A stretch of DNA of 64,000 nt. It comes from Prosopocoilus inquinatus (taxonomy: Eukaryota; Arthropoda; Insecta; Coleoptera; Lucanidae). The stretch is from NCBI GenBank assembly GCA_036172665.1, contig CM069871.1, positions 59,518,713 through 59,582,712 on the forward strand, given 5' to 3'. The translations under genes and the position numbers were made by a program. Shown piece after piece: positions 45,071-53,806 of this stretch (position 1 is the first letter of the stretch; each line of letters opens with the position of its first letter). Below the pieces are notes generated by a model, which searched no databases, was not told the DNA's origin, and worked only from the letters and a program-made list of their open reading frames with translations.

Positions 45071-46540
45071 TTCAAAAGACAGGATGGTATCTAAGAATTT
45101 AAGCCCAATGAGTTTGTAAATAATATTTTTGCGCAAGGCAGTCTAACGCTGTTTGTTAATAAATTTCTTGAATAATGTATACTAAACACAAACAGAGAAA
45201 TAACCTTTACTAATAAAATTTATTAAAGAAAAGTTTTGTATCCTGAAAATACTGATAAAAATCCTACCAGAGTACCATGATGTCTGTTATATCACTCATA
45301 TATGAAAAAAATAATTTCTTATTCACATATTTGACTTGTTTCTGCTACAACAACCACATATGCGCAAGCACGAGACACCATGGCTCACTTGTAACAGAAA
45401 GCAAAACCGTCTAGAATCAGTTTTAATTAAAGAATTAAAGAAAATGGGAAATGTCAAAGTTCAAAAGTTTTGTAAAATCTGCGAAGTCGTTTTTATTCAT
45501 GCATATTTTGATAAAAAAAGATAATTACAGAAATATGTAATTAACAGGAATTTACAGGAATCTGTAATTATCTGCTATTATTGTTTTGCCGTAGATGGGA
45601 AAAATGAGACTTCCTAATAAAGCAGAAACTTGCTGAACGTGACCATTAACCAGATTAACAGTGTAGCAAATGATGCCGAGTCCGACATTACGACCTTTAG
45701 ACATTTTGTAAAAATGTGTTTCTAAATTCTCTGATGCGGGACAACAGCTCAACCTACTCAGAAGGAGAAAAGGTGACAGTACTAAATAGTACATTTCCAA
45801 CACTAAGTGGCCCGAATTCTTTTGTCTGTAGATTATATTAGACTTAATTTTAAAAATCCGAGGTATTTTACAATTCATTCAAATGTAGAAAAAATCCGGC
45901 GATTGGTAACATTGGGTTGGCACTTACAGGTTTAATAAATAACATGCATTGTCAAAAGTATTTCTATACTGTGATCAATAATGACTGAATTTGTCACTCT
46001 ACAACAATTTTCCGTTGTCTCCCACTACGTTATGTAAAAATTGCTATTGATATCGTTTCTAAAAACGATGGACGGGGGGGTTGGAAACCCACCTTTCATC
46101 CCTTTTTGTCCTTAATTCTTTAAACAGTCCGTACAAAGTTGGATCTCGATTTTCGTTGTTAGTAGCGTTTCTGGTTTTCTGTAAAAAGCCAGAAATCGAT
46201 TGTCCAATTTATTTTTCACGGTTGCTCGAAAGATGTTTACCTGTATTTTCAGAATTGTCGAATATTTTTCGCCTTTTCTTCTCTCTAGACTTAAAAATCA
46301 AAACTTTATTATTTCAAATAAAAAAGCCCAAATTTTTAAATATAACAGTGTATTAACAAAATGTGAATTTAGTTTAAAATACAATTTGGAAAAAATTTAT
46401 TAACAAAAACATAAAATTTAGTTTACAATATAATTATCATAAAAACTATCACTTTTAATACGAACGATTTTTTTTTTAAATAAGATCGAATGAAATATTG
46501 AAGTGTTAAATAAAAAAATTATAAACAGTTAAAAATACAA
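45071..46540. other. No gene recognised
   Basis: AT-rich DNA with short ORFs (45336-45524, 45552-45878, 46081-46403) that show no domain, splice signals or repeats. Confidence 0.3.
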
Positions 46541-46544
46541 AACC

Positions 46545-46935
46545 AAGAAAATTATAGTAGGAGTAATAAATAGAAACATGGTTTGGAGAGAATTTAAGAG
46601 ACCTGGCGGTGACGGCTAGAACAAATCCAAGTAGAAATTTTAAATTTTAACCTCGCGTGCTTAATGAAGTTAGAAATTCAATTGCGGAGAATGTTTCGAA
46701 TTACAAAAGTAAATAAAAACCAATGGAGTTATAGTAGGAGTAATAAAACAAAAAACGGTTTGGGGAGAAAGGTAAATATTCAGTACATAACAAAAAAAAT
46801 AAAGCCTTTGTTAGAAAATAGCTAAATAATAATTCATGATAACAAAATTAATAAATATTAATGAAACTGTAACGTTAAATAAAACAAAAAAAAATGGTTT
46901 CAAGAGAAAAGCGAATATTCAATACATAAAAAAAA
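46545..46935 (+). repeat. Decayed tandem repeat, ~150-170-bp unit
   Basis: Three units share TATAGTAGGAGTAATAAA, then A-rich sequence, then GGTTTGGAGAGAA and AAATATTCAGTACATAA (units near 46550, 46730 and 46865). Strongly A-rich; no coding content. Confidence 0.5.
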
Positions 46936-46940
46936 ACTAT

Positions 46941-47340
46941 TGTTACATCTGGACGCTAATCAATTTTATAATCAGACGAGTCACCCCATCTATTGGTTAA
47001 CCAACCATACGCGGGTTGATGGAAACGCTTTAGTTACGCGTTTTGGAGAAGTCACGCCATCTGTCTGGAATGTTCCAGACAGTGCGTGTTACTTCCACGG
47101 CGTTCCAGGCATTTCTAGTAACAGCTGTATTGGATACGTAAAGAAAGACTGCGCGCAATTTGAACAATCTACATTTAGCGAGCGATAGTGCGAGTGTCTT
47201 GGTCGACATACAAGTGTTCTTTATTAAAATAAGTGCTGTACATTATTGTTTGTGTAATTTTAACTGTGTTAAGCTAGTGTTTAATTCGAGTTTTTGAAAT
47301 CAAGTGACGATTATTATTTGCGAATCCCGATGGCGTAGCG
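46941..47340 (+). other. LTR-like or 5' flanking block with a heat-shock-type palindrome
   Basis: Begins TGTTACATCTGG after the tandem repeat. It contains CTGTCTGGAATGTTCCAGAC, an inverted GGAA..TTCC pair like a heat-shock element, at about 47059-47080, and a TTCTTTATTAAAATAAG poly(A)-like region at about 47218-47234. A matching 3' border or target duplication was not found. The 82-residue ORF at 46940-47188 has no known domain. Confidence 0.3.
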
Positions 47341-47344
47341 CTAC

Positions 47345-48110
47345 GTTAGAAAATAGCTTTTCTTTATACGTAAAATTCAACTCACCAACGCTGACTTTTT
47401 TGAAACACAAAATTTAAATTAAATTAATAAAATAGAAAAAAATCGGTTACTGATTAAAAAAAATAATTAAAAAAAAATAAACTTCAACGAGGAACAAAAG
47501 GCGTATTTAGGTCAAGAGAAAATTGCACCAGAATGACTTGCTTTTCGTCTGCTCTCGGGGTTCTTCCGCTTTGAATTCGTAGCGGGGACATCAGATGATT
47601 CATTTTCTATGCATAATTAGGGGAAATGTTTCAACTTTAGCCCGCTTGATCTCATTCTGCTGCGAATGCCGGCGTGTGCATAATTCGAGGAAATTCTGCT
47701 TCTTTGCCGCTACTTGATTCTGACCTTGCACAAAGTTGAACGGAAGTTGTCTCATACGCTTGAATTTACTTGCATAAAGCCAAATGCCTGGTCGCGCTGG
47801 TGGGGATATTCGTGCGGTCTTTCGTGACGTCAGACTAGACTGTGACTAATTTGATTGATCGAGATCTACGTTGCATGCACAGTCGATGCCGTTACCATAA
47901 CAACGCAACTATTAGGATGATTTTAAATGGAGTTTCACTTTGGACGAGTGACGTAGACCTGAGGCCCATACGAAAAATGTCGAATCCGTTCGACAGTGCA
48001 TGAGGCAACTTCCCATATACTAACTTTGGACCTTATACGCGTTATGATACAATACAAACATTGCATCTCAACGTACTTATTATTATTCGATCCTTTACAC
48101 CTTACAGGTA
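47345..48110 (+). repeat. Segmental copy A
   Basis: GTTAGAAAATAGCTTTTCTT, then CAACTCACCAACGCTGACTT and AAATTAAATTAATAAAATAG match copy B from 48744 closely over ~200 bp, then more weakly (CGCACAATT/GCGTATTTAGGTC; TTATTATTCGATCCTTTACA at the far end). No exon was identified inside. Confidence 0.6.
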
Positions 48111-48261
48111 GTAAATGAATTGATTGATAATATTTCGAAACTATTTTTCGAGATCCAAACCTTCAATCATTGTTGATTCCAGTGTATTATCAGCAGAGCC
48201 TATCACATTTAATTCATTTTTCACTGGCGTAGAGGGGTTCTGCTATCAACGAGTGCTGCAT

Positions 48262-48360
48262 GGTTGAATTCTTGGCTTCCGGTTGGAACCGCGTGTCTCG
48301 GATTTCTTGTATTTCCCGAGACACACGGTTCCAACCGGAAGCCAATAATTGAACCATGGA
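48262..48360. repeat. Inverted repeat, 43-bp arms
   Basis: CATGGTTGAATTCTTGGCTT...GTGTCTCGG is repeated inverted (CCGAGACACACGGTTCCAAC...GAACCATGG) with a loop of about 14 bp. It separates segmental copies A and B; probably a small foldback element. Confidence 0.75.
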
Positions 48361-49253
48361 CGACGGCCGCGGAAACTTTCAAGTTAAACTAAGTGCTGTG
48401 TATCCCGTCTGGATCAAAATGCACTAGCGTTGAGTGGAAGACAATTACGCGTTCTGGATATTTTCTCTTGAAATCTCGTTTTCTTTTCAGTTACCATATC
48501 TGGTGAACCAAACTTTTATTTTTAGGTTATGTTGGTTCTAGTTTAAATTATATTGATTCTAATTCACCTTCTCCATGCTTCTCCAAAGTTTTATTACAAT
48601 GGTTCTTTGTTAGTTTGGGAACGGATTTCCGAATCACTTTTGAAAATAGAAGCAATTAACAAACAGTAATTTAATTAACTAAACTTCAAACGGTTTAAGT
48701 ACAAGACTTACTTACCGTGACCTAAAATAGTGATAGAGGTTATGTTAGAAAATAGCTTTTCTTCATACTTAATTAGATTTTTGTTTCAACTCACCAACGC
48801 TGACTTTCTTGAAACACTGAATTCAAATTAAATTAATAAAATAGGAAAAAAAATTGTGAAGAATTGTATCTTCATCCGCGAAATTAATTACAAACTGCAG
48901 AAACTAACTGTTTAAAAAAATAATTAATTAAAAAATAATCTTTCAACGTAGAACACGACGCACAATTAGATCAGCATGCAAAGGATCCGGAATATCCCCT
49001 TCTTGTACGTTCCCGCACTACTTAAGCATTATTCCCCTCCAAATTGCTGCGCAAGTGGGTAATATTGGATATTGCATTTGTTATGAAAAAATTATTTTTA
49101 ATTGAGTACAGGAATTAGGCGTAATATTGCAGCCACCGTAAGCTCGACCTTAATTTCTCGGTTGCTCGCTCGTGCCACGTGCAAAAATTCAAAGAAATGA
49201 TACTTTCGCTTCTGACTCTGACCTTTTACACGTTAGGGAAAGTGCACACAGAA

Positions 49254-49488
49254 AGGACGTAGCGCGGACATTTCAAGTTCACAAAAATTAGAGCATCTTT
49301 TTCATTTGAGTCTGAGAACGTATTGCATGACTTTATGCATTTTCTGTTACAAGCATAAATTTATGCAACCCGATGTTCTCAGACTTAAATGATGAAGATG
49401 CTCTAATTTTTGTGAACTTGCCAATTTAAAAACAGAGAAAATGTTACAAAAAGCCAAATGTCCGCGCTACGTCCTCGCCGCGTCCTCT
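49254..49488. repeat. Nested foldback element
   Basis: Outer arms GGACGTAGCGCGGACATTT and inverse (about 49256 and 49468-49486); inner 46-bp arms CAAGTTCACAAAAATTAGAG...GAGTCTGAGAAC and inverse (49278-49321 and 49374-49421). Central loop about 55 bp. Absent from the matching position of copy C. Confidence 0.75.
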
Positions 49489-49552
49489 CATTAATATAAT
49501 ACTCCCATTATTTAATCGCAAACATAATTTTTATAAAATGTTTGCATCTCTA

Positions 49553-49849
49553 CACTGATAAAAATGAGTTAATTCTAAAACTTTGGACGCCAGGGAACAC
49601 CTTTTCGGTATTCCCTCGCGTCCATGTGTTTCTGGAATTAAAAAAGACGAAGTTACGATGTTTACTTTGTAAAAGTAGGAGCAGAGCTTATCTTTGTTGG
49701 ACTAAACACTCACTTTTGGCCATAATTTAATCTGGGAAATACAACAATAACGCCAAATTAGATAAGGATTCCCAATTTTTCAGGCAAAACTTTATCCACA
49801 TTTAACAAAGATTAGGCAAATTACAATTAATCCCAAAATTTTTTATGTG
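49553..49849 (+). mobile_element. TA-flanked MITE, uninterrupted copy
   Basis: CACTGATAAAAATG... to ...TTTTTTATGTG, flanked by TA (49551-49552, 49850-49851); short imperfect inverted ends (CAC..ATAAAAA). 297 bp. Copy C lacks it at the equivalent site. It is the empty-site counterpart of the interrupted copy at 33.4-36.9 kb. Confidence 0.75.
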
Positions 49850-49885
49850 TATACGTACTGAATATTCGATCCTTTATATTAAGAT

Positions 49886-50390
49886 TTCCTGCAGCTTTTA
49901 TTCATTTTGTTATTTCTTTTTCTTCATCATTGAAATCTATCTCTTGTGCAACTTATCACTAGCTCTGCCAACGATCCTCGTTACACATTATTTTTCGTCA
50001 CCTTGTATTTTATTTTCGTTTATTGTCTGTCCGTACCATCTTGCCTTTTCTTCCACAAGTGTAAAAATGATAACCAGTATCTTCTTCGATCTAGCCATTA
50101 ATGCCATATTGTCGACGTACGCTAAGCTCTGGTGTCTGGTTCTCTCTGGTGTTGGATCTCCTTTCCTCAATCCCTTTCTTGCTACGTAGAATCGTTCCTG
50201 ACACTTCTCCGTCTAGAGTTATTTTGTTGTCCATTTTTTTAAGTATCACCTCCATTAGCTTCCTTTGTTTGTTCGCTATCCCTAATTTCCTCATTGCCTT
50301 TTCTTGAGATGCGTATACTATTTTATTCACGACCGGGAATAGAAGCATCACCAGATCGAATCTTTTAGGAATATAAAGCTGTGTCACTTT
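49886..50390 (-). pseudogene. LINE reverse transcriptase fragment
   Basis: Two overlapping minus-strand frames (50387-50091 and 50170-49988) together show VVNKIVYASQEKAMRKLGI, a finger/palm region, a broken G-RKGDPTPER motif (usually V-QGD-LSP-LF), then LAYVDNMALMARSK where the catalytic box is normally YADD, and INENK. A frameshift lies between the two. This is a different LINE lineage from the CR1-type copies, close in pattern to the scrap at 1.7-2.2 kb. Catalytic Asp is lost. Confidence 0.7.
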
Positions 50391-50950
50391 TACGTTTTAA
50401 TTTCAGAAATAGGTACCTAACCGATGACATTAATTTTATTTGACAACACAAACTTACGTTTAGAACGAATTTAAGTTTGTTTGAAATTTTTAAAAAATAG
50501 CGAACGAATGGAAGAAAGAGCTCTGCAAAAAATTATGAACGCGACGTTGTATATTTACTGACTTCAAAATCCTAAGAAACTACTCAAAGCGTAAGTGTCA
50601 ATATAATGAGGAGCACCTAGGGAGTGCAATTTTTTCTCCCTAGGGAGAAAATGCATTATTTCTGAAGGGATTTGCTTGACTACGGTTGTAACTAAAGTAT
50701 ACAACGATATTTTAAAGTAGTCTGAAGTGAAAAATAATTGTAGCATCGGGCTAGTAGTTAGTTCAATTATTTATGTATTATTTTTATTACGTAACATCTT
50801 CCACAAAAAAATAATATTCCTGACCAGATGCCTTATCAGAATATTAGTAACAGGAAGCTGCATCGAAATCATTTTATGATTGACATAATTGCAAAATATA
50901 ATGATGATGCCCGTAGCGGATTTCCGATTTCTTATCAGATTTTGCAGGAG
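50391..50950. other. Upstream region of the secreted-protein gene
   Basis: No coding sequence. Contains a near-palindromic CCTAGGGAGTGCAATTTTTT...CCCTAGGGAG stretch at about 50618-50648. Regulatory sites for the gene downstream are likely here, but none can be named. Confidence 0.35.
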
Positions 50951-50980
50951 TATATAAAGTGGGATGTAGCAGTATCAGCT
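50951..50980 (+). promoter_or_regulatory. Core promoter: TATA box and initiator
   Basis: TATATAAAG at 50951-50959 and an initiator-like TCAGCT at 50975-50980 (A at 50977), 26 bp apart, with the ATG about 33 bp further on. This is a tidy arthropod TATA-Inr promoter, common for strongly and tissue-specifically expressed secreted proteins. Confidence 0.75.
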
Positions 50981-51009
50981 CAAACAGGTGCGTTCAGAAT
51001 TGAGTGAAA

Positions 51010-52005
51010 ATGGTCCGTAACATAATTTTAACAGCATCCCTCGTGGCTTTCCTATCTACAAGCGCTGTAAGTACTATAAGGGTGCGAACATGCCGAATAT
51101 GCTTCAGTATTCACCCTCGATGTTTAGGTTGCGCTCGATAGCTCAAACGCATACATTTACTTAGATGAAATTGTCCATGTTGGAGATGCGTGCTACTATT
51201 CATGTGATATACAAGGTTTTTACTGTATGTTTATTTTACATCGAATTGATATCGCGGTATCGAGCGCGACCTAAACATCGAGGGTGTACAGCGAGACTTC
51301 TTCGTCATGTTCATATCCTAACGTTGGTGTTTCAAGAAAGTTTCGTTCAGCTTTTGTTTATTTCAGAAAAGTGCAGGACTTATAGGCACCGCCAATTTCA
51401 AAATCACCAAGATAGGACCGTGCGATTCAAGTGAATACCCAATCACCGTTTCGCCTACCTTCCGAAATGGCGACGACGGTGTGCAGTATCTTACAGCCGA
51501 GAATGATTTCAAAGTGAATTTCGGCGAAGACGCCGACGTAAGATTCAAAGATTTCAAATTTGCATAGCAAAAACCGTGCACTTTTAATGTTTCTAAAAAA
51601 AATACTTTTCCAGTACAATGTGACAGTTCAAATGAAAAAAACTAGAAGTGAGGCAAAGTTCGCGCCCCTATTCACTTTGTACGATGGAAATACTTGCGAA
51701 GCTCTCAAGAAATATTTAGGTGATTTCATTTTTGATGCTGAAAAGGCGGCTGGTATCGAACCTGGATTGTGTCCCGTGCCCAAAGTATAGCACAAAATAA
51801 TTTTCGCAGGGGAAGCAAACGTGAGCTGCTTCGTTTTTGTTTTTAGGGCAAATATCCACTCAAAGATTATCCGATGGACTTCAGCAAGATCGCTTTCCAG
51901 TCCGTTCCTGAAGGAGTATTATTGGCCAAGCACGTGATGACCAGCACCAAAACCAAAGAAGTTCTGATGTGTATTATCGCTGAAATTGAAAATTTTTCTA
52001 AATAG
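51010..52005 (+). CDS. Secreted DUF1091/MD-2-like protein, 185 aa, four exons
   Basis: Exons 51010-51066, 51367-51537, 51614-51784 and 51847-52005, all phase 0, with donors GTAAGT, GTAAGA, GTATAG and acceptors TTTCAG, TTCCAG, TTTTAG. Residues 1-19 (MVRNIILTASLVAFLSTSA) are a signal peptide coded by exon 1. The mature part has four Cys: PCDSS (residue 38), GNTCEA (104), GLCPVPKG (129) and LMCIIAEI (175). The pattern PLFTLYDGNTC-15-25-LCP-KG-YPLKDY, then a PEG turn and a final Cys strand, fits the DUF1091 group of insect secreted proteins, which resemble MD-2-like lipid-recognition folds. Introns are 300, 76 and 62 bp. ATG follows a TATA promoter and poly(A) AATAAA is at 52061. No lesions. Ligand and tissue are unknown. 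Paralogue: 15.7-17.2 kb. Confidence 0.85.
51111..51287. repeat. Inverted repeat inside intron 1
   Basis: CACCCTCGATGTTTAGGTTG...CTCGATA (51111-51140) is repeated inverted at 51257-51287 with about two mismatches, loop ~115 bp. Probably a MITE-like hairpin that enlarged intron 1 to 300 bp while the other introns stay below 80 bp. Confidence 0.7.
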
Positions 52006-52060
52006 TTTTTGTACCATTCGATAAATAATGTAACTGGGTATGTTAATCGAGTGCACTATG

Positions 52061-52066
52061 AATAAA
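52061..52066 (+). terminator. Poly(A) signal of the secreted-protein gene
   Basis: AATAAA 56 bp after the stop codon, followed by TTTTATTGGGTG; an ATAAAT variant lies at 52021. Gives a 3' UTR of about 80 bases. Confidence 0.75.
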
Positions 52067-52104
52067 TTTTATTGGGTGCAACATGTGACTCTTTTTTGAT
52101 TTTG

Positions 52105-52530
52105 AAAGTATCAAGACGTAAAGGCGCTTGTTTGAAGCCTAAAAATAAAAGTTCACAAGAACGTAGCGCATAGTTAGGTCTAAAAGCGTCACTCAGGGGA
52201 GCGGAAAAATCGATTTCTTGTACAGTCCCGTTCTACTTAAGCACTTTTCCTTTCCAGATTGCCGCGCAAGTGAGGAATATTGACTGTTGAATATGTAGCA
52301 AAAATATCCTTAATTGAGTACATAAATTACGGGTAATATCGCAGCTACCGAGCTCGTTCCCAGTTGGAGTCGTGCCGTGTGAAAAGAATTTGAAGAAATA
52401 CTCAGTCATGTTACTTCAACCTAACCTTACACGCGTTATTATATCCATTATTATTTAATCGCAATTTAACTTTTATGAAAACATTGTATATCTGCGTACT
52501 GAATATTCGAACCTTTACATCTGGCTTTAC
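52105..52530 (+). repeat. Segmental copy C, downstream of the secreted-protein gene
   Basis: Matches copy B without its foldback and MITE: ACTTAAGCA, GCGCAAGTGAGGAATATTG, TTAATTGAGTACA, TATCGCAGCTACCG, CACGCGTTATTATATCC, TTTAATCGCAATTTAACTTT, GTACTGAATATTCGAACC. Starts about 100 bp after the gene's 3' end. Confidence 0.65.
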
Positions 52531-52770
52531 TGGAAACACTGAAAACAAGAAACACATAAATTTTAAACGACTATTCCCCTCACTTTCAATTACTTCTCAC
52601 TGTTTTTGTGTAAAAAAAAAGATATTTTAGGCAAATTCTTCTTTATGTCATTGCACGAAATGCCAACAACAGATTAATAATTCAAAATAGTATTAAATTG
52701 TATTGGAGACTGTGGTGTAGTACAAAGAAATTCGATTTAACCTCCTAACCACAAAAAGTTTGTTTAAAAA

Positions 52771-52812
52771 CTAGATACGTATTTCGGCAGCCATGCTGCC
52801 ATCTTCAGTAGA
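52771..52812 (-). ncRNA. Hammerhead-ribozyme-like core, candidate
   Basis: Minus strand: CTA-CTGAAGA-T-GGCAGC-ATG-GCTGCC-GAA-ATACGTAT-C-TAG. It has the CUGANGA box, a 6-bp stem II, GAA, a self-complementary octamer in the place of stem III, the U-H cleavage position, and CTA/TAG that can pair as stem I. One extra base lies between the CUGANGA box and stem II compared with the classic core. It sits ~50 bp left of a foldback element. Confidence 0.3.
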
Positions 52813-52863
52813 CGCCTTCTTGATCACAAGGGAAGTGACTGTATCATGCCTATCGCTACTTTA

Positions 52864-53806
52864 TACAGGATGTTCATGGGAAGCCGCTACAATAGCTAGC
52901 TTTTTTATTTGAAGTTTCACGAAGTAACTTAAATTAGAAAAGTTACAGGACCTTCCTTGCTCGATTTTATGGTACCTTTGAAAAAACAAATGACAATCAG
53001 GTTTTCGAGATTTTCAATTGTTTTCAACTTTTTTAAATGGAACATTATGCTTTTCATCATGGCATCGCATTCAGGATGTCAAATTTAGTATGTCTGTGAA
53101 ATAATATCTCTCAAAACAGAATATTTCATAAATAATTCAGTCTTGATATTCGCGGGAAGAAGTGTATCGTTACGATAGTCTTTTTATTGCTTCGAAACAA
53201 GAGAATAAAGGAAGTGTGTTCAAACTGTCAGAACTTTGTGAACTGTCATGATTCAAAATTTGTTTAAATTTAGTTCAAACTAAAAACCCTTGTGTCAAAT
53301 ATTGAAAGCGCGACATGTTAAAATGTCTAATATCATCATTTACCAAATAATTTATAAAACAGTAGACTTAGGAGGGGAATGTTTTAGAGAAGTACTTAAT
53401 TTGGCATCCTGAATACGATACGCTGATAAAAGATATAATGTTCCATTTAAAAAAGTTGAAAACAATTGAAAATCTCGAAAATTGTCATTTGTTTTTCCAA
53501 GGGTACCATAAAATCGGGCACGGAAGGTCCGGAAACTTTTCTAATTTAGGCTATTTCTTGAAACTTCAAATAAAAAAGTTAGCTATTGTAGCCATTTTCC
53601 GTGATGCGATGATAAAAAAACCTTACATTCCATTAAAAAAAGTTGAAAACAATTGAAAATTTCGAAAGCCTGATTGTCATTTCTTTTTTTGGGAGTACCA
53701 TAAAATCGAAGAGGAAAGGTCCTAAAACTTTCCTAATTTAAGTTACTTCATAATAATACAAATAAGAAAGTTAGCTATTGTAGCGTCTTCCCATGAACAT
53801 CCTGTA
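52864..53806. mobile_element. Foldback element, right arm duplicated
   Basis: Left arm 52864-53062 (TACAGGATGTTCATGGGAAG...) is present inverted at 53620-53806 and again, more fully for its inner part, at 53438-53615. All three share CTACAATAGCTA, TTTTATTTGAAGT, ATTTTATGGTAC, CAATTGTTTTCAACTTTTTT. No coding potential; the 72-residue ORF at 53438-53656 lies in the arm. Confidence 0.75.

Larger units (their letters stand above)
48744..49885 (+). repeat. Segmental copy B, carrying two later insertions
   Basis: The left part matches copy A. 48950-49220 and 49850-49885 match copy C (GTACGTTCCCGCACTACTTA / GTACAGTCCCGTTCTACTTA; GCGCAAGTGGGTAATATTG; CGTACTGAATATTCGATCC). A foldback at 49254-49488 and a MITE at 49553-49849 interrupt it. 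Confidence 0.65.
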
